Assembly (NCBI GenBank): GCA_009823505.1
Contig: VZQC01013830.1
Location: 1,312,975 to 1,376,974 of the forward strand
DNA length: 64,000 nucleotides
Origin: Rhizomys pruinosus
Taxonomy: Eukaryota > Chordata > Mammalia > Rodentia > Spalacidae
Direction: 5' to 3'
Positions within the stretch are counted from its first letter, which is position 1, and each line of letters opens with the position of its first letter. Below, piece after piece: positions 45,141-57,115 of the stretch. A program made the position numbers and the translations under genes. Below the pieces are notes generated by a model. It ran no database searches. It saw only the letters and a program-made list of their open reading frames with translations, and was not told where the DNA came from.

Positions 45141-46736
45141 GACTACCTGCTTGAGGCTGCTGGTTGTGTTTGTGGTGTGACTACCTGGTTGAGCCTGCTG
45201 GTTGTGTTGGTGGTGTGACTACCTGGTTGAGCCTGCTGGTTGTGTTGGTGGTGTGACTACCTGCTTGAGCCTGCTGGTTGTGTTGGTGGTGTGACTACCC
45301 GGTTGAGCCTGCTGGTTGTGTTGGTGGTGTGACTACCTGCTTGAGCCTGCTGGTTGTGTTGGTGGTGTGACTACCCGGTTGAGCCTGCTGGTTGTGTTGG
45401 TGGTGTGACTACCTGCTTGAGCCTGCTGGTTGTGTTGGTGGTGTGACTACCCGGTTGAGCCTGCTGGTTGTGTTGGTGGTGTGACTACCTGCTTGAGCCT
45501 GCTGGTTGTGTTGGTGGTGTGACTACCCGGTTGAGCCTGCTGGTTGTGTTGGTGGTGTGACTACCTGCTTGAGCCTGCTGGTTGTGTTGGTGGTGTGACT
45601 ACCCGGTTGAGCCTGCTGGTTGTGTTGGTGGTGTGACTACCTGCTTGAGCCTGCTGGTTGTGTTGGTGGTGTGACTACCCGGTTGAGCCTGCTGGTTGTG
45701 TTGGTGGTGTGACTACCTGCTTGAGCCTGCTGGTTGTGTTGGTGGTGTGACTACCCGGTTGAGCCTGCTGGTTGTGTTGGTGGTGTGACTACCTGCTTGA
45801 GCCTGCTGGTTGTGTTGGTGGTGTGACTACCCGGTTGAGCCTGCTGGTTGTGTTGGTGGTGTGACTACCTGCTTGAGCCTGCTGGTTGTGTTGGTGGTGT
45901 GACTACCCGGTTGAGCCTGCTGGTTGTGTTGGTGGTGTGACTACCTGCTTGAGCCTGCTGGTTGTGTTGGTGGTGTGACTACCCGGTTGAGCCTGCTGGT
46001 TGTGTTGGTGGTGTGACTACCTGCTTGAGCCTGCTGGTTGTGTTGGTGGTGTGACTACCCGGTTGAGCCTGCTGGTTGTGTTGGTGGTGTGACTACCTGC
46101 TTGAGCCTGCTGGTTGTGTTGGTGGTGTGACTACCCGGTTGAGCCTGCTGGTTGTGTTGGTGGTGTGACTACCTGCTTGAGCCTGCTGGTTGTGTTGGTG
46201 GTGTGACTACCCGGTTGAGCCTGCTGGTTGTGTTGGTGGTGTGACTACCTGCTTGAGCCTGCTGGTTGTGTTGGTGGTGTGACTACCCGGTTGAGCCTGC
46301 TGGTTGTGTTGGTGGTGTGACTACCTGCTTGAGCCTGCTGGTTGTGTTGGTGGTGTGACTACCCGGTTGAGCCTGCTGGTTGTGTTGGTGGTGTGACTAC
46401 CTGCTTGAGCCTGCTGGTTGTGTTGGTGGTGTGACTACCCGGTTGAGCCTGCTGGTTGTGTTGGTGGTGTGACTACCTGCTTGAGCCTGCTGGTTGTGTT
46501 GGTGGTGTGACTACCTGCTTGAGCCTGCTGGTTGTGTTGGTGGTGTGACTACCTGCTTGAGCCTGCTGGTTGTGTTGGTGGTGTGACTACCTGCTTGAGC
46601 CTGCTGGTTGTGTTGGTGGTGTGACTACCTGCTTGAGCCTGCTGGTTGTGTTGGTGGTGTGAGTACCTGGTTGAGCCTGCTGGTTGTGTTGGTGGAGTGA
46701 CTACCTGCTTGAGCCTGCTGGTTATGTTGGCGGAGA
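45141..46736 (+). repeat. 38-bp minisatellite, exactly 42 units, with a 76-bp higher-order repeat
   Basis: The unit is gactacctgcttgagcctg followed by ctggttgtgttggtggtgt (38 bp). The array length, 1596 bp, is 42 x 38 with no indel. Variants fall at the 'ctgc/ccgg/ctgg' position: units 1-3 are A, C, C; units 4-35 alternate A (acctgctt) and B (acccggtt) to give 16 near-identical 76-bp dimers; units 36-40 are all A; unit 41 is a gagtacctgg variant; unit 42 is A with several changes. The + strand is G/T-rich. The unit is not a multiple of 3, so the array is not coding in a simple way. Confidence 0.98.
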
Positions 46737-48774
46737 GCAATGCTCCCAGTCTTATTAATTCACAACCACTTTTTCTTGTCTCATAAATTAACAGTTGCCA
46801 GCAGGCTAGAACAATGTGTCAGGAGATCTGTTTTGGGGGGGGCGGGGGGATGTGTGAAAAGAAGAGAATGGAAGTTTGCTTACTGAGTCTAAGCCCAAGT
46901 CCTTCATGTGTCCAGAAAGAAATCAGAAAACAACACCTCTCCATAGCTCCTCAAAAGTGAACGACTCAGACCTCACCAGGGACTAAGAAGTCAGAATAAA
47001 GGAGGATCACTGTGAGGAATGACCTTGATTCAGAAGTTTCCATTTGCATTTTCAAGTATGGCCCAGCCATGCACAGCCCTCTGAGAGTGATTGTATTCAA
47101 AGTAATCACTTAAGGGGAAAGAAATCAAGAATAATTCTTGGAAATTCACTATTCACTCTTCACTCACAAAGTCCCTTTCTCAGCAAATATATGTCTGTGG
47201 TTCTCTGCATAAGTTATTTCAGTATGCTGCAGCCAAGAATTTATTTAAAGGCTCATTAAAATGATCACTAGTTTTTTTTTTCTTTTGCATTTTATTTGAA
47301 AATGGGAAGAATATAAACCTGTATAGCCTGGCTCATTTCCAAAGTGTCCTTTAGGGTTTGGAGTGAGTATATCATCTATTTTAAAAAATAAAGATATAAC
47401 TTGTAGTAAGATTATCAAGGAATTTCAGAAGAATAATAAAAATTAGCCACTTTCTGCTCTTTTTGAAGAGTTTATGTTTACCCACTATATTTTAAATTTT
47501 AAGTTTTATTGGATTGAGTTTCAATGTGTATGTACATAAGCATCTATGTGTAGAGAGAAGATTTTCAATAGAGTACTATCATGAAGAGATCAGAGTTCAA
47601 AAAATAAGGGCAAAAATCCTTCAGTTTTTATTTTGTGTAAACTTTAGTTTCGGCCGTGGCAAGGATTGAGGGATGCCTGGGTTTCTCGATGGTCCATGAG
47701 AGGCTGGTCCCACTGAACTGACTGGATCAACTGATCATCATAGTTCTTCAACAAAACCTATGAAAAGGGATTCCATTCAGGTCAGGTGTCAGATGAGGGC
47801 AGCAGGAAATGGCAAGATCAGAGCAGGTATCTGGAGCAGGAGGATGAAAATTCAACCCAGGGGACTGGGCATTGCACTTACTGCAGCCGATGGAGAAAAT
47901 GAGAAGGCTGACCTTAACAGAACCTTCTAAACTTGACCTAATGGAGACCAGGAGCATTTTATACTTTGAAGGCTTGTAAGAAAAACACAGTGTCTTTGTG
48001 TTCCAAAGAATGAAATATGAATTTCAGCCTGAAGAAGGACATCACCTGTGACTTCGTCAGAGCCCATTGAAGGTAGAGGCAAAAACTGACTGAGATTTGA
48101 GAGGACATTTAGAATTTAGAGAGCGAAAGAAAGAACGGTCAGCGAAGGAGCAGAGCATTTACGGCGCACACAACCAATGCCGTAGTTGGACTGATCAATG
48201 AGAATCACCTGAGCCCATTACTGCGATGCTGACACACATTTATTGATTGCACAGCAAAAGGGTGGGGGGCTTACCCAACCACCAGTCAGTCAGTTGAGGT
48301 TTCCAGACATATTCTTGCTGTGTTCCAGGGGCAGCCTGTAATGATTTGGTGATCTGGCATGGGTGTGGTCCAGAGGTCTGACAGGAAAATCCAGTTGTTA
48401 GACCATCAAGAGGGTCGAGTGCCTGAGGCACAGTTCCAAGGCACTGGGAATCCTCGTTCTCAGTTCTAACTCTGGGCAGTTATTCCCGGGTGGTTAGGCA
48501 AGTGAAAATGCTCAGAGTCTGAACAGTAGATTGTTAGCTCCCTAGTGGATGTGTCCAATCAGAGTCACAGGCTGGGCAGAGTGTCTTAAGCCCAAATCCC
48601 TGCTTAGGATACCTGCAAATTGCAAGTTTAGCTATGTTGTTTACATTTTTATTTGGCATTTCACATTGTGGGACTGCTCCATATAGTGTGTAACAGACCT
48701 ATTGGGTTCAAGAATTTCAAATTGAATGAGAGATAGGTAGGAATAGATATTATTGTGGTTCCTCACAGTCCAGG
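46737..48774. other. Mostly unassigned intron, possible unrecognised LTR at 48.1-48.7 kb
   Basis: A G-rich run (ggggggggcgggggg) lies near 46835. From about 48120 to 48500 the DNA has several CpGs and an antisense-looking tttattgattgcac. This may be an old LTR, but I cannot name it. No gene was found. Confidence 0.4.
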
Positions 48775-49177
48775 TGTGCTAGATCACTTTAGAGTCCACT
48801 TGACACACATGGGTTGAGGGAACATCGGTTGGGGAATTTCCTCCATTGAACTGGCCTGTGGCCATGCCAGTGGGGTATTTTCTCAATTGTTGAGTGATAT
48901 GGAAGGGCACACCCCACTGTGGTTGGTGCCACCCAGGGCAGGTTGTTCTGTATTGTATAAGAAAGCATGCTGAGGATGGGGCAGGGAGCAAGCCAGTAAG
49001 CAGCATTACTCCAGTGCTTCTGTTCCTGTCTCTACTTCCTGCCCTGAGTTCCTACCTTGGGCTCCTTCAGTGATGAACTGTGACCCGGAAGATGTAAGCC
49101 AAATAAACCCCTCCCTCCCCAAATTAGTATTGGTCGGAGTGTTTTGTCACAGCAATCGAAAGCAAACTGGAACTGAG
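48775..49177 (+). mobile_element. ERVL-MaLR (MT/ORR1-like) solo LTR, plus strand
   Basis: It begins tgtgctagatcactttagagtccacttgacac and ends near aaagcaaactggaactgag. Inside are actggcctgtggcc, gtattttctcaattgttgag, ttgtataagaaagcatgctgagg (TATA-like), gcaagccagtaagcagc and gtaagccaaataaaccc, with AATAAA at 49102. It is antisense in sequence to 13285-13680. No internal retroviral region is attached. Confidence 0.65.
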
Positions 49178-50109
49178 TACTCAGTGCTGAAGGGCCAGGC
49201 ATCCCCCGTGGCTTTCAGAAGGGGCTGGACAGCATGAGAGCCATGTAATAAAGGCAGGTGCCACTTCTCTTGCACTGATGAGTTATCTGAGTGAATCTTC
49301 CTGCTCTGAAGTGTCTTCTCTTCAACCCTGCCCTCAGCAGATCGCTGGGGCATGTTTTCTGAGCATCAAAAACAAGAACAATTTTAGCAGAGCTTTCCAG
49401 GGCTGGTTGTTGTGTTCTTTCTAATGTTCTGGTGCAGAGCTATACAGCAAATGCATCTCACTGCCCCTGAGGTACAGATAGCTGTAACAAAAACAGCCAC
49501 CACCACCAGGGAAAGAAATGACTTTATTTTTTTCTCCCTTGGTGAGCTCAACCAAGCAAAGTGATTGCTGCTGGCATGCATGCTTCCCTTGCCCCTGGCT
49601 TGTACTGCCATTGCCACGCCGAGGTCATAATGACAGAAGTTGGTGCTTAGAACATATTCTGATTATGTGTCCAGGTAATGAAGGGTGAAAGTCCTAGGAG
49701 TCTAGGCCCTGCCAAACTTCTCAGGGTGGCTTTAGAGCTAGTGAGTCAGTGTTCCCTACAGTGGGATCTAAGGTCACAATACAGACTGAGATACTGGTCT
49801 CCATGACAAATAGAGGCCTGGGCTCATGATGGTGGCTCCTTGTGCAGGGTCCCCTGAGAGCAGATGCAGATGGGCAATATGCCATCTACAATGTGGCTAT
49901 AACTCTGAGAAATGGCTCTGGCTGCCTTCTTGTAACCAGAGGAAAGAAATGATCCAGAGAGGAAATTGTAAGAAACACATTGATGGTCCCTTAGCTGGGC
50001 AGCCAGATAGGAAAGGCCGTGGTCAGCTTAGAACTGTTTATCCATGTCTGCTTTCTCTTTGAGCATAGCAAGGGCATTTGTGTGGAGAAAGTGCTTCAAG
50101 TGGAGACCG
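49178..50109. other. Unassigned intron
   Basis: No repeat or gene was recognised. Confidence 0.45.
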
Positions 50110-50260
50110 TGCTGTTTAAATGTTTTATTTAACATCTCCAAGCCTTTATTTTTTCACTCATAAGTGGGGCTTACAGTACTACTATTAGTTTTTGAGGATG
50201 GCTTTGAGAATTGAATTACACTCCATGCAGAGGGCTTGGCATGGAGCAGGTGCTCAGCAC
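50110..50260 (+). mobile_element. MIR SINE
   Basis: aacatctccaagcctttattttttcactcataagtggggcttacagtactactatt, then gaggatggctttgagaattgaatta and agggcttggcatggagcaggtgctcagcac follow the MIR core and 3' end. Confidence 0.6.
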
Positions 50261-50628
50261 TGTGGATTTCTTTTCTCTAGTTAAATGGATGCTTTCTTTA
50301 GCTTTTTCTTTGGTATCTTCCAGTTCTCAGATGCCCCAGAACTATGTAACTGACTTTTCTATCCCGGGAGAAGGAATCTGTGCCTTCTCATGCTATCATT
50401 AGGACAAGTTCTTTCAATCTCTATAAGAAAAACTTTCATGCTCTGTGTCCCTTCTCTTTTATAGTCTATTTACTCATTTATTTCCAAGTCCCATTTGACA
50501 ATAAACCTGCTAAAGAGGAAGTCAGATCCAGGTCTGCCTACTCCAGAGCTCCAGACAGCCCCTCCCTCCTGTACACCCACAGAAGTTCAACTCCACATAT
50601 GCAGACATCCATCAAATTTCTTGATCCT

Positions 50629-50779
50629 GCAGGGCGTGGTGGTACACACCTTTAATCTTAGCACTTGGGAGGCAGAGACAGGTAGAACTTTGTGAGTTCA
50701 AGGCCAGCCTGGTCTACACAGCGAGTTCCAGGACAACTGGGGCTACAGAGATACCCTGTCTTGAAAAGACCAAAAAAAA
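50629..50779 (+). mobile_element. B1 SINE
   Basis: gggcgtggtggtacacacctttaatc ... ctacacagcgagttccaggac ... ttgaaaagaccaaaaaaaa. TSDs ttcttgatcct lie at 50618-50628 and 50780-50790. Confidence 0.95.
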
Positions 50780-51009
50780 TTCTTGATCCTTCTTGATTAG
50801 GGCTATGCTTTCCAACACTATATGCTCATAGATTTTATACTATACAGACATTTAGGGTCTAGACCTCACTGTAACAAATCTAAATGCAACATTCTTTTGT
50901 GAATGACATCTAGGAGAGGATTGATGGCCTAAGATCTGAGATTTTCAAGTACAAGAGTTAGTACTGGCCAGATAGCAGGAGCATGGGATGACTCCATAGT
51001 GGGTATTAG

Positions 51010-51180
51010 AAAGTATAATAATAACATTTATTGAATATTCAATCATATAAAAGCCAGGACTTTTCTGGTTGATGCCTCTAATTCCATTAATGAAGAAACT
51101 GCATCTTAGTATGTGTGTGTGGGGGACTGATCAGGATTGTACAACTATTTAAGGTGAGAACTATGGTTTTGGCAAGTTTC
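51010..51180 (-). mobile_element. MIR SINE, minus strand
   Basis: aataataacatttattgaatattcaatcatataaaagccaggac ... ctctaattccattaatgaagaaactgcatc follows the antisense MIR end and core. Weak. Confidence 0.45.
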
Positions 51181-54100
51181 AAGGTACTTCCTATGAAATT
51201 GCCCAGAAAGACACTGCATGATATAGGCAGACCTGTGCCGATGTGTAGCTAAGGAAGACACTGACAGCTAGGAGCTTAGAGGTGCTCTTGACTTTGTCCA
51301 GTAACCCTAGACCTCCCAGGATATTGGAATCAGGAGTGGTGTGTCAAGCCTTCAGACCAGGATGACTGTGGTGGAGAATTTGCCCATAGATATGTGATTA
51401 GTACAAAAAGTCCAAAAAAGCCAAGTTGGACTCAGGATAGCCACAGACATCAAATGTAAATGAGAGTCTGAACCAATGTTGAACAAGCAGAGAACTCCAA
51501 TTCAGAGTTTGCTTGTGTGAACAGAGTGAGAAAAGGCTAGCCTCAAGGAAGACACAGAAATGCACAAGCCAAGCGAGGACATAGAGTGTAAGGCAGGGCA
51601 AAATCTAGGGTTCAGTACTGGACCTGCAAAGTTATTGGCAGCACAGTTTGGTATGATACCTTTGCCTATAGAGATGATACCAGAGAAGCACTTGACTGAT
51701 TAAAATGGCTAGGCTGGGCCGGACAAGGACAGCCACAGAAGAAGAGCAGGAGAGAGATAGGATGCAATTATACAAAGTGGTCTTTGGCTTGAACCTTGGG
51801 TCTTCAATCATCCAGGAAGAGGCAGTGGCAGCATAGATGCTGAAAAGATTTCCTGACTCTGCTATGACCCAATGGAGAAGGGAGAGCTGACGTCAGGGCA
51901 GAAACTTAGCACACACTTAGGCTGGAAACTTGGCTTGGAACAGTGAACTGCCGGCTTCCTGGTCTCAGATGACCCACCTTGATCCCAGATCACAGAACAT
52001 TAGAATTCATGACCTCAAAGGAGACAAGCCTTGCAGACAGAAGGCTGTAAAAAGTTATTTCTCTGTGAAGATTCTCTTGGCATTAATAGCTTCTTGACGT
52101 GGCTGTCTGGAAATTTGTCTTGCTTTAGCTGGACTCTACGCCAGTTGCAAATGGCTTGGAGCACTTCATGTCACCTCGTCTCTTGAGAGGCTATAAAAGC
52201 TGTTTCTCTTTAGTCTCACAGCTGCTTGCATGTGAGCCTATGAATGTTGAATCTACTCTCTTAGGACTAGAATTTGATGCCTGAACCATCAACATAAGAG
52301 TAGAAAACAAAGACTGAGGTAAACCTGTGATCCTTTCCTGAGACAGTACATTCAGAACTTGTCGCTTGTCTTTAGGAATCACCACTTTGATCATACCAGT
52401 CTTTACTTACGGGATTTGTGAGTTCCCCATGAGAAAAGATACCCATGAATTTTTCTACAGAGTACGAGGTCCTGAGCTTTGCTCATTTCAACCATATCAG
52501 TTCCATGACCTGGGATAATTTTATATAACATGAGTATCATACCTACATCTCTATGTCAGCTGCCATGCTTTGGCTTGCTGCGACATACAGAAAACTCTGC
52601 TTCCACTTGCCAAAAAGTGGGAGATTGATAACTTCTTGTTATAATGTCTGAAATCTAAAGCTCCACTTTGATAATTTTTTGATTCAGGGACATCAGCCAG
52701 GACAAAGTTCTTTTTGCCTTTCTGCTCTGCCATTAGTCTTTGTCCTTGGGTTAATTTTCTTGTCACAGATGACAGGATGGTTACAGGGGTGTTAGTGCCA
52801 TACCCACATAGGAAAATAACCAGGAGCATGATACTATGTTTTCAGCTTCCGGCAGCCTCCAGCGCTGCTGCATTGTGTTTGCCTGACCACATTCGGATCA
52901 ACTGGGCTAGGATGCCAGTGTGGCTCAGCTGCCTGCAAATGGTGGGGAAAAATACCAAAATAAAATATGTATTCCATGAGGAGGCAAGAAGGAGAGTCAA
53001 GGGAAAAAGTCATGTAAACAACTAACAAAGCTTGCCGCTCTGCCTAGTGGAATCTTTTGAGCATCAAATGAGAAAAAGAATGTAAACCATGTAAATTTAG
53101 CATCTTCTAATGTTTTTGTCCTTCCTGTCTTTGTGTCTTGGCTCTCATTGAAAAGTGCTCACTCTTCTTAGCAAGTGTCCTCCTGTTTCAACACTATGAA
53201 TAAGTCTTCCACGAAGTCACTGATGCTCCAGTATCAATCTCAGATGGAACTCTAGCCCAACTCCTGAAACTCTAGAGTGGGCTATAGATCGATTATATCA
53301 GTTAACCTAAGGGAACTTAATATTGATTCCCAGACCCTACCTATTTCATGCCCCTCTCTCTTCATTGTATATTTTGACTATATAAGGCTGGAGAAGATTG
53401 GTGATATGGTTTAGACCCCTGTTTCTTTTAACTGCTCTTAACTGCTGAGCAGCAAACTCTTCCAGACTGGCCTCAGCTTCTTAAGCTGTGGCTTACAACT
53501 CCAAATGAGGGTCACATAACTGAATGTGGGGGTTGGGAGTCTTTTCATAAGAGTAGGAGGTTTCATAATACAGTACACAGAATTAATGAAAAATCAGACC
53601 TGCAGTATATTCGATGCATCCCTTCCCTGTAGCCTTCGTTCTGAATACCAGGCGTGTGCGTTTTGCAGTGTGGAATGCTATCACAGTATGAAACACCAGC
53701 AAACAGTCCTTGAAATAATTTGGCTCAGATGTAAGACTATTGAATGTCATGAATTGTAGTGTTTTTACTCTACATACATTTTCTGCTTTTATTAAAACAT
53801 AATGCTTTAATGATGAAAACCAAAGGCTTAATATTTTCATACTATTGTACCTTAGCATGCAGCTATCAAATGTGTCTATTTTAGGATGGTCTTGTGCTAG
53901 AATGTTTGATTTTAAAAATTTCTATTTGAGTTACTCTTTTGTGTTTCATAAAATATTGCTAAATGAACTTTGGATTGGGATTAAGGAAGTATTTCCAACA
54001 ATTCCTGAAATGGCCTAGAAATACTCCTGCCATTTTATGCACAGCAATGTTCTCAGCACTGACATTTAAAAATCAAAATAATGATCAAAACTGAAAAAAA

Positions 54101-54384
54101 ATTGAAGATGCTGTATAGCTTGTATATCAAATATTCAGCTAAGATTTAATTCTTTATGTAAAAATAAATATCCATTTTGTTAGTATGCAAATTTGCTTCC
54201 ATCTTTTATAAATGATAAAATATATATGTATATTGAATAATTGTTTTAAAATAAAAATCTTTATGATTTATTATTATTGATTGATTGATTTGTATAACCA
54301 TTTTGTATACCAATAGACCTGAGGTCATGTAAAAACTTCTTAGTGAAAGGGATCACGAGTTGAAAATTTTAAGAACTGGTTCAG
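51181..54384. other. Unassigned intron, AT-rich from about 53.75 kb
   Basis: Minus ORF 52551-52829 (92 codons) and plus ORF 52714-53025 overlap, and I recognise neither product. The stretch 53,750-54,300 is very AT-rich with tgattgattgatt units. No transposon was called with confidence. Confidence 0.45.
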
Positions 54385-54646
54385 GGCTGGGGAGATGGGT
54401 CCATGGGTACAGTATTTGCTATGCAAGCACAAAGGCTTGAGCTCAGATTTCCAGAACCTGCACAAAACCCAATGTGGTGGTGTATGTCTGTGATCCCAGC
54501 ACCCCTACAGGGAGTTGGGAGGCAGAGAGAGGGGAATCCTGAAGTTCGTGGACCAGCGATTCTGGCACAGAGGGACTATATTTAGCAAGGTTGAAGGAAG
54601 TAACTGTCACCTAAGGTTAACCTCTGAGCTCTGCATGCATGCTGTG

Positions 54647-54648
<2 letters not shown>
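54385..54648 (+). mobile_element. B4A-like SINE
   Basis: gctggggagatgggtccatgggtacagtatttgctatgcaagcac (tRNA-like head), cttgagctcagatttccagaacc, then atgtggtggtgtatgtctgtgatcccagcacccc and gttgggaggcagag. It runs into the CA repeat that follows. Confidence 0.7.
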
Positions 54649-54693
<45 letters not shown>

Positions 54694-54694
54694 T
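54649..54694 (+). repeat. (CA)n microsatellite
   Basis: About 20 CA units with a gcac interruption near the end, probably grown at the tail of the B4 element. Confidence 0.95.
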
Positions 54695-54949
54695 ATCTAA
54701 CCATTCCTGAGGGAGAAACATATTTAGTGCCTAGAACTTGATATTTGGTTCTATCACCTCTGCAAAGGTAGTAGGTAACTTTTAAATATTATGGCTATAG
54801 AGTAGAGACCGTATCTCATGTGTTTTGGCATTCCTGATTGTCACCCAAGACATAGATCGGGATTATGCATAGGATCAGAGGTTTTTAAAGTGATTATGTT
54901 GTCATTCAGTCTTTGGGTGAGGGGTTATAAAGTTTTCAACTTTTTGCTC

Positions 54950-55012
54950 GTCATGGTTGGTTGTGAACTTCCATGCAAGGAACTGAACCCAGGTCTTCTG
55001 CAAGAGCAGAAA
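54950..55012 (-). mobile_element. B2/B3 fragment, minus strand
   Basis: gttgtgaacttccatgcaaggaactgaacccaggtcttctgcaagagcag is the antisense B-box segment of a B2-class SINE. Both ends are lost. Confidence 0.6.
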
Positions 55013-55235
55013 TACACTCATTCCATTTCTTAGTGTCTTCACACTTAGAGATCAAATGGTTTTACTGCTGTGTTCCTGTTCTTCTAGCTAAAGAGGTGAG
55101 CAGACTGCCCTTCTGCTCACTGCTCTCAGATAGGCATTTCTGTCCTCCTTTGAGAATTATCACTGATTTACAAGGTCTTCTGTTCTCCTTTCAGAGAGCA
55201 GAGGCAGATGAATTTGAATCTGCAAAGGACCCTTT

Positions 55236-55268
55236 TTAAAAATTAATTAATTAATTAATTAATTAATT
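55236..55268. repeat. (AATT)n tract at the L1 tail
   Basis: Seven aatt units replace a simple poly(A) tail, resembling the TTAA tract in the B1 at 30839. Confidence 0.9.
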
Positions 55269-57082
55269 TTTATCAAATCTAGACCCGTGTTCACCCCCCC
55301 ATTCCCCCACCCCACCAGAGCTCATGCACTCTGCCAAACATACTTTTCTTCTCTTTCTCAGTCTTTCTCAATATTCTCCATGTGGAAGTTGACTGTTGAG
55401 CAGAAGTTCACCGTTTCAGTCAGCTCTTCAATGCAGTCCTTTCTGTTGTTGTTGTTGTTGTTTCCAATATGCATCACTCCCAACTGCTTTGGACAAAAGC
55501 TCAAGGGGCCGTGCACAAGAAATACTCACAAATAGGTAATTGGCACTAGCATCCACAGATGAGGGATACCATTCTTCGTTTGTTTTTCTGGGACTGTGTT
55601 ACTTCACTCATCATGATGTCCTCTAGCTCCAGCCATTTTCCTGCAAAGCTCATGATGTCATATTTCTTTACTGCTGCATAGAACTCCATTGTGTAGATGT
55701 ACCACATCTTCTCTATCCACTGATAAGTTGAGGGCCATTTGGGTTGGTTCCAGCTCTTTGCTATTGTGAAGAGAGCTGAAATAAACATGCATGTGCATGT
55801 ATCTTTGCAGTAGGATGAGTCTTGTGGGTATATACCTAGGAGTGGTATGGCTGGGTCTGGTGGCAAGTTCATTCCAAGTCTTCCAAGGGTTCTCCACACT
55901 GCTTTCCATAGTGGCTGCATGCCTTTACATTCCCACAAGCAGTGGATGAGTGTTCCCTTTTCCTCACAACCTCTCCAGCACTTGGTATCATTTGTTTTCT
56001 TGATTCTAGCCAGTCTTATTGGAGTAAGATGATATCTTAAAGTGGTTTTGATTTGCATTTCCTTAATGATTAGTGATGTTGAACACTTCTTAAGGTGTTT
56101 CTCAGACATCTCTAATTCCTCAATTGTGAAGTCTCTGTTCAGCTCTTTGTTCCATCTATTGAGTGGGTCATTTGTTTTCTTTCTTCTTTATTTTTTGAGT
56201 AGTTTATATATTCTGGAAATCAATGCTTTGTCAGATGTTTCTGTGGTGAAGGTTTCCTCCCACTCTGTGGGATTTCTCTTCACTTCCTTAATTGTTTCTT
56301 TTGATGTACAGAAGCTTTTGAGTTTAATGAGGTCCCATTTGTCAATTGTCGACCTTAATTCTTGTGCAGCTGCTGTCTGATTTAGGAAGTCTTTTCCTAC
56401 ACCTATGTCTTGTAGTCTGCTGCCAACTTTTTCTTCTATCGCCTTCAGAGTTTGTGGTTTCATGTTGAGGTCTTTAATCCATCTGGAGTTGACTTTTGTA
56501 CAGGGCGAGAGGTAGGGGTTTAATTTCATTCTTCTACAAGTGGTGATCCAGTTTTGCCAACACCACTTGCTGAAGTTGCTGTCTTTTCTCCATTGTGGCT
56601 TCTTGGCCCCCTTGTCAAATATAAGATGGCTGAAATTGTATGTGCTCAGATTTGGATCTTCGGTTTTGTTCCATTGGTCAACAGGTCTGTTTTTGTGCCA
56701 GTACCAGGCTGTTTTTATGACTATATCCCTGTAGTATAGTTTGAAGTCTGGTATAGAGATCCCCCCTGTGTAGCTCTTTTCACTCAGGGTTGTTTTGACT
56801 GTTCGGGGTCTTTTGTTTTTCCAAATGAATTTAAAGACTTTTTTCCCCAAGCCTGTGAAGAAACTCTTGGGGATTTTGATTGGGATTGTGTTAAATCTAT
56901 ACAACAGTTTTGGTAAAATGGACATTTTTACAATGTTAATTTTCCCAATCCATGAGCATGGGAGGTTTTTCCATTTTCTGATGTCTTCTTCAATTTCTTT
57001 CTTTAAAGGTTTAAAATTTTTGTTGTGGAGATCTTTGGTGTTTTTGGTTAGGCTTGTTCCTAGGTATTTTATTGTTTTTGAG
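55238..57082 (-). mobile_element. 5'-truncated L1, minus strand, with 16-bp TSDs
   Basis: The target site gcaaaggacccttttt at 55222-55237 and 57083-57098 gives exact ends (1845 bp). In element order it holds the C-terminal third of ORF2, open at 56925-56188 (245 codons) and 56109-55546 (187 codons to the natural stop), separated by one disruption. The Cys motif CWRGCEEKGTLIH-C is intact. A 3' UTR of about 300 nt has a polypurine tract (complement at 55293-55315) and the tail is an AATT repeat. It is the best-preserved ORF2 end in the window. Confidence 0.95.
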
Positions 57083-57115
57083 GCAAAGGACCCTTTTTTG
57101 GTACCACTTCATCAG

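Noticed and set aside
45141..46736. CRISPR-like array
   Set aside because: The repeats are directly adjacent with no unique spacers, in a mammalian intron. It is a minisatellite.
46549..46740. Minus-strand repeat-protein ORF with HTTNT/QPAGS units
   Set aside because: It is the edge of the 38-bp minisatellite read in one frame. The unit is not a multiple of three and there is no gene context.
52551..52829. 92-codon minus ORF with coding-like look
   Set aside because: I could not match it to any family. It has no A-tail or splice context, and it overlaps an equally open plus frame.
54973..55239. 88-codon ORF ending at the L1 boundary
   Set aside because: Its start lies in a B2 fragment and its end in the L1 tail. 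Only the 43-nt exon-like piece is considered, under findings.
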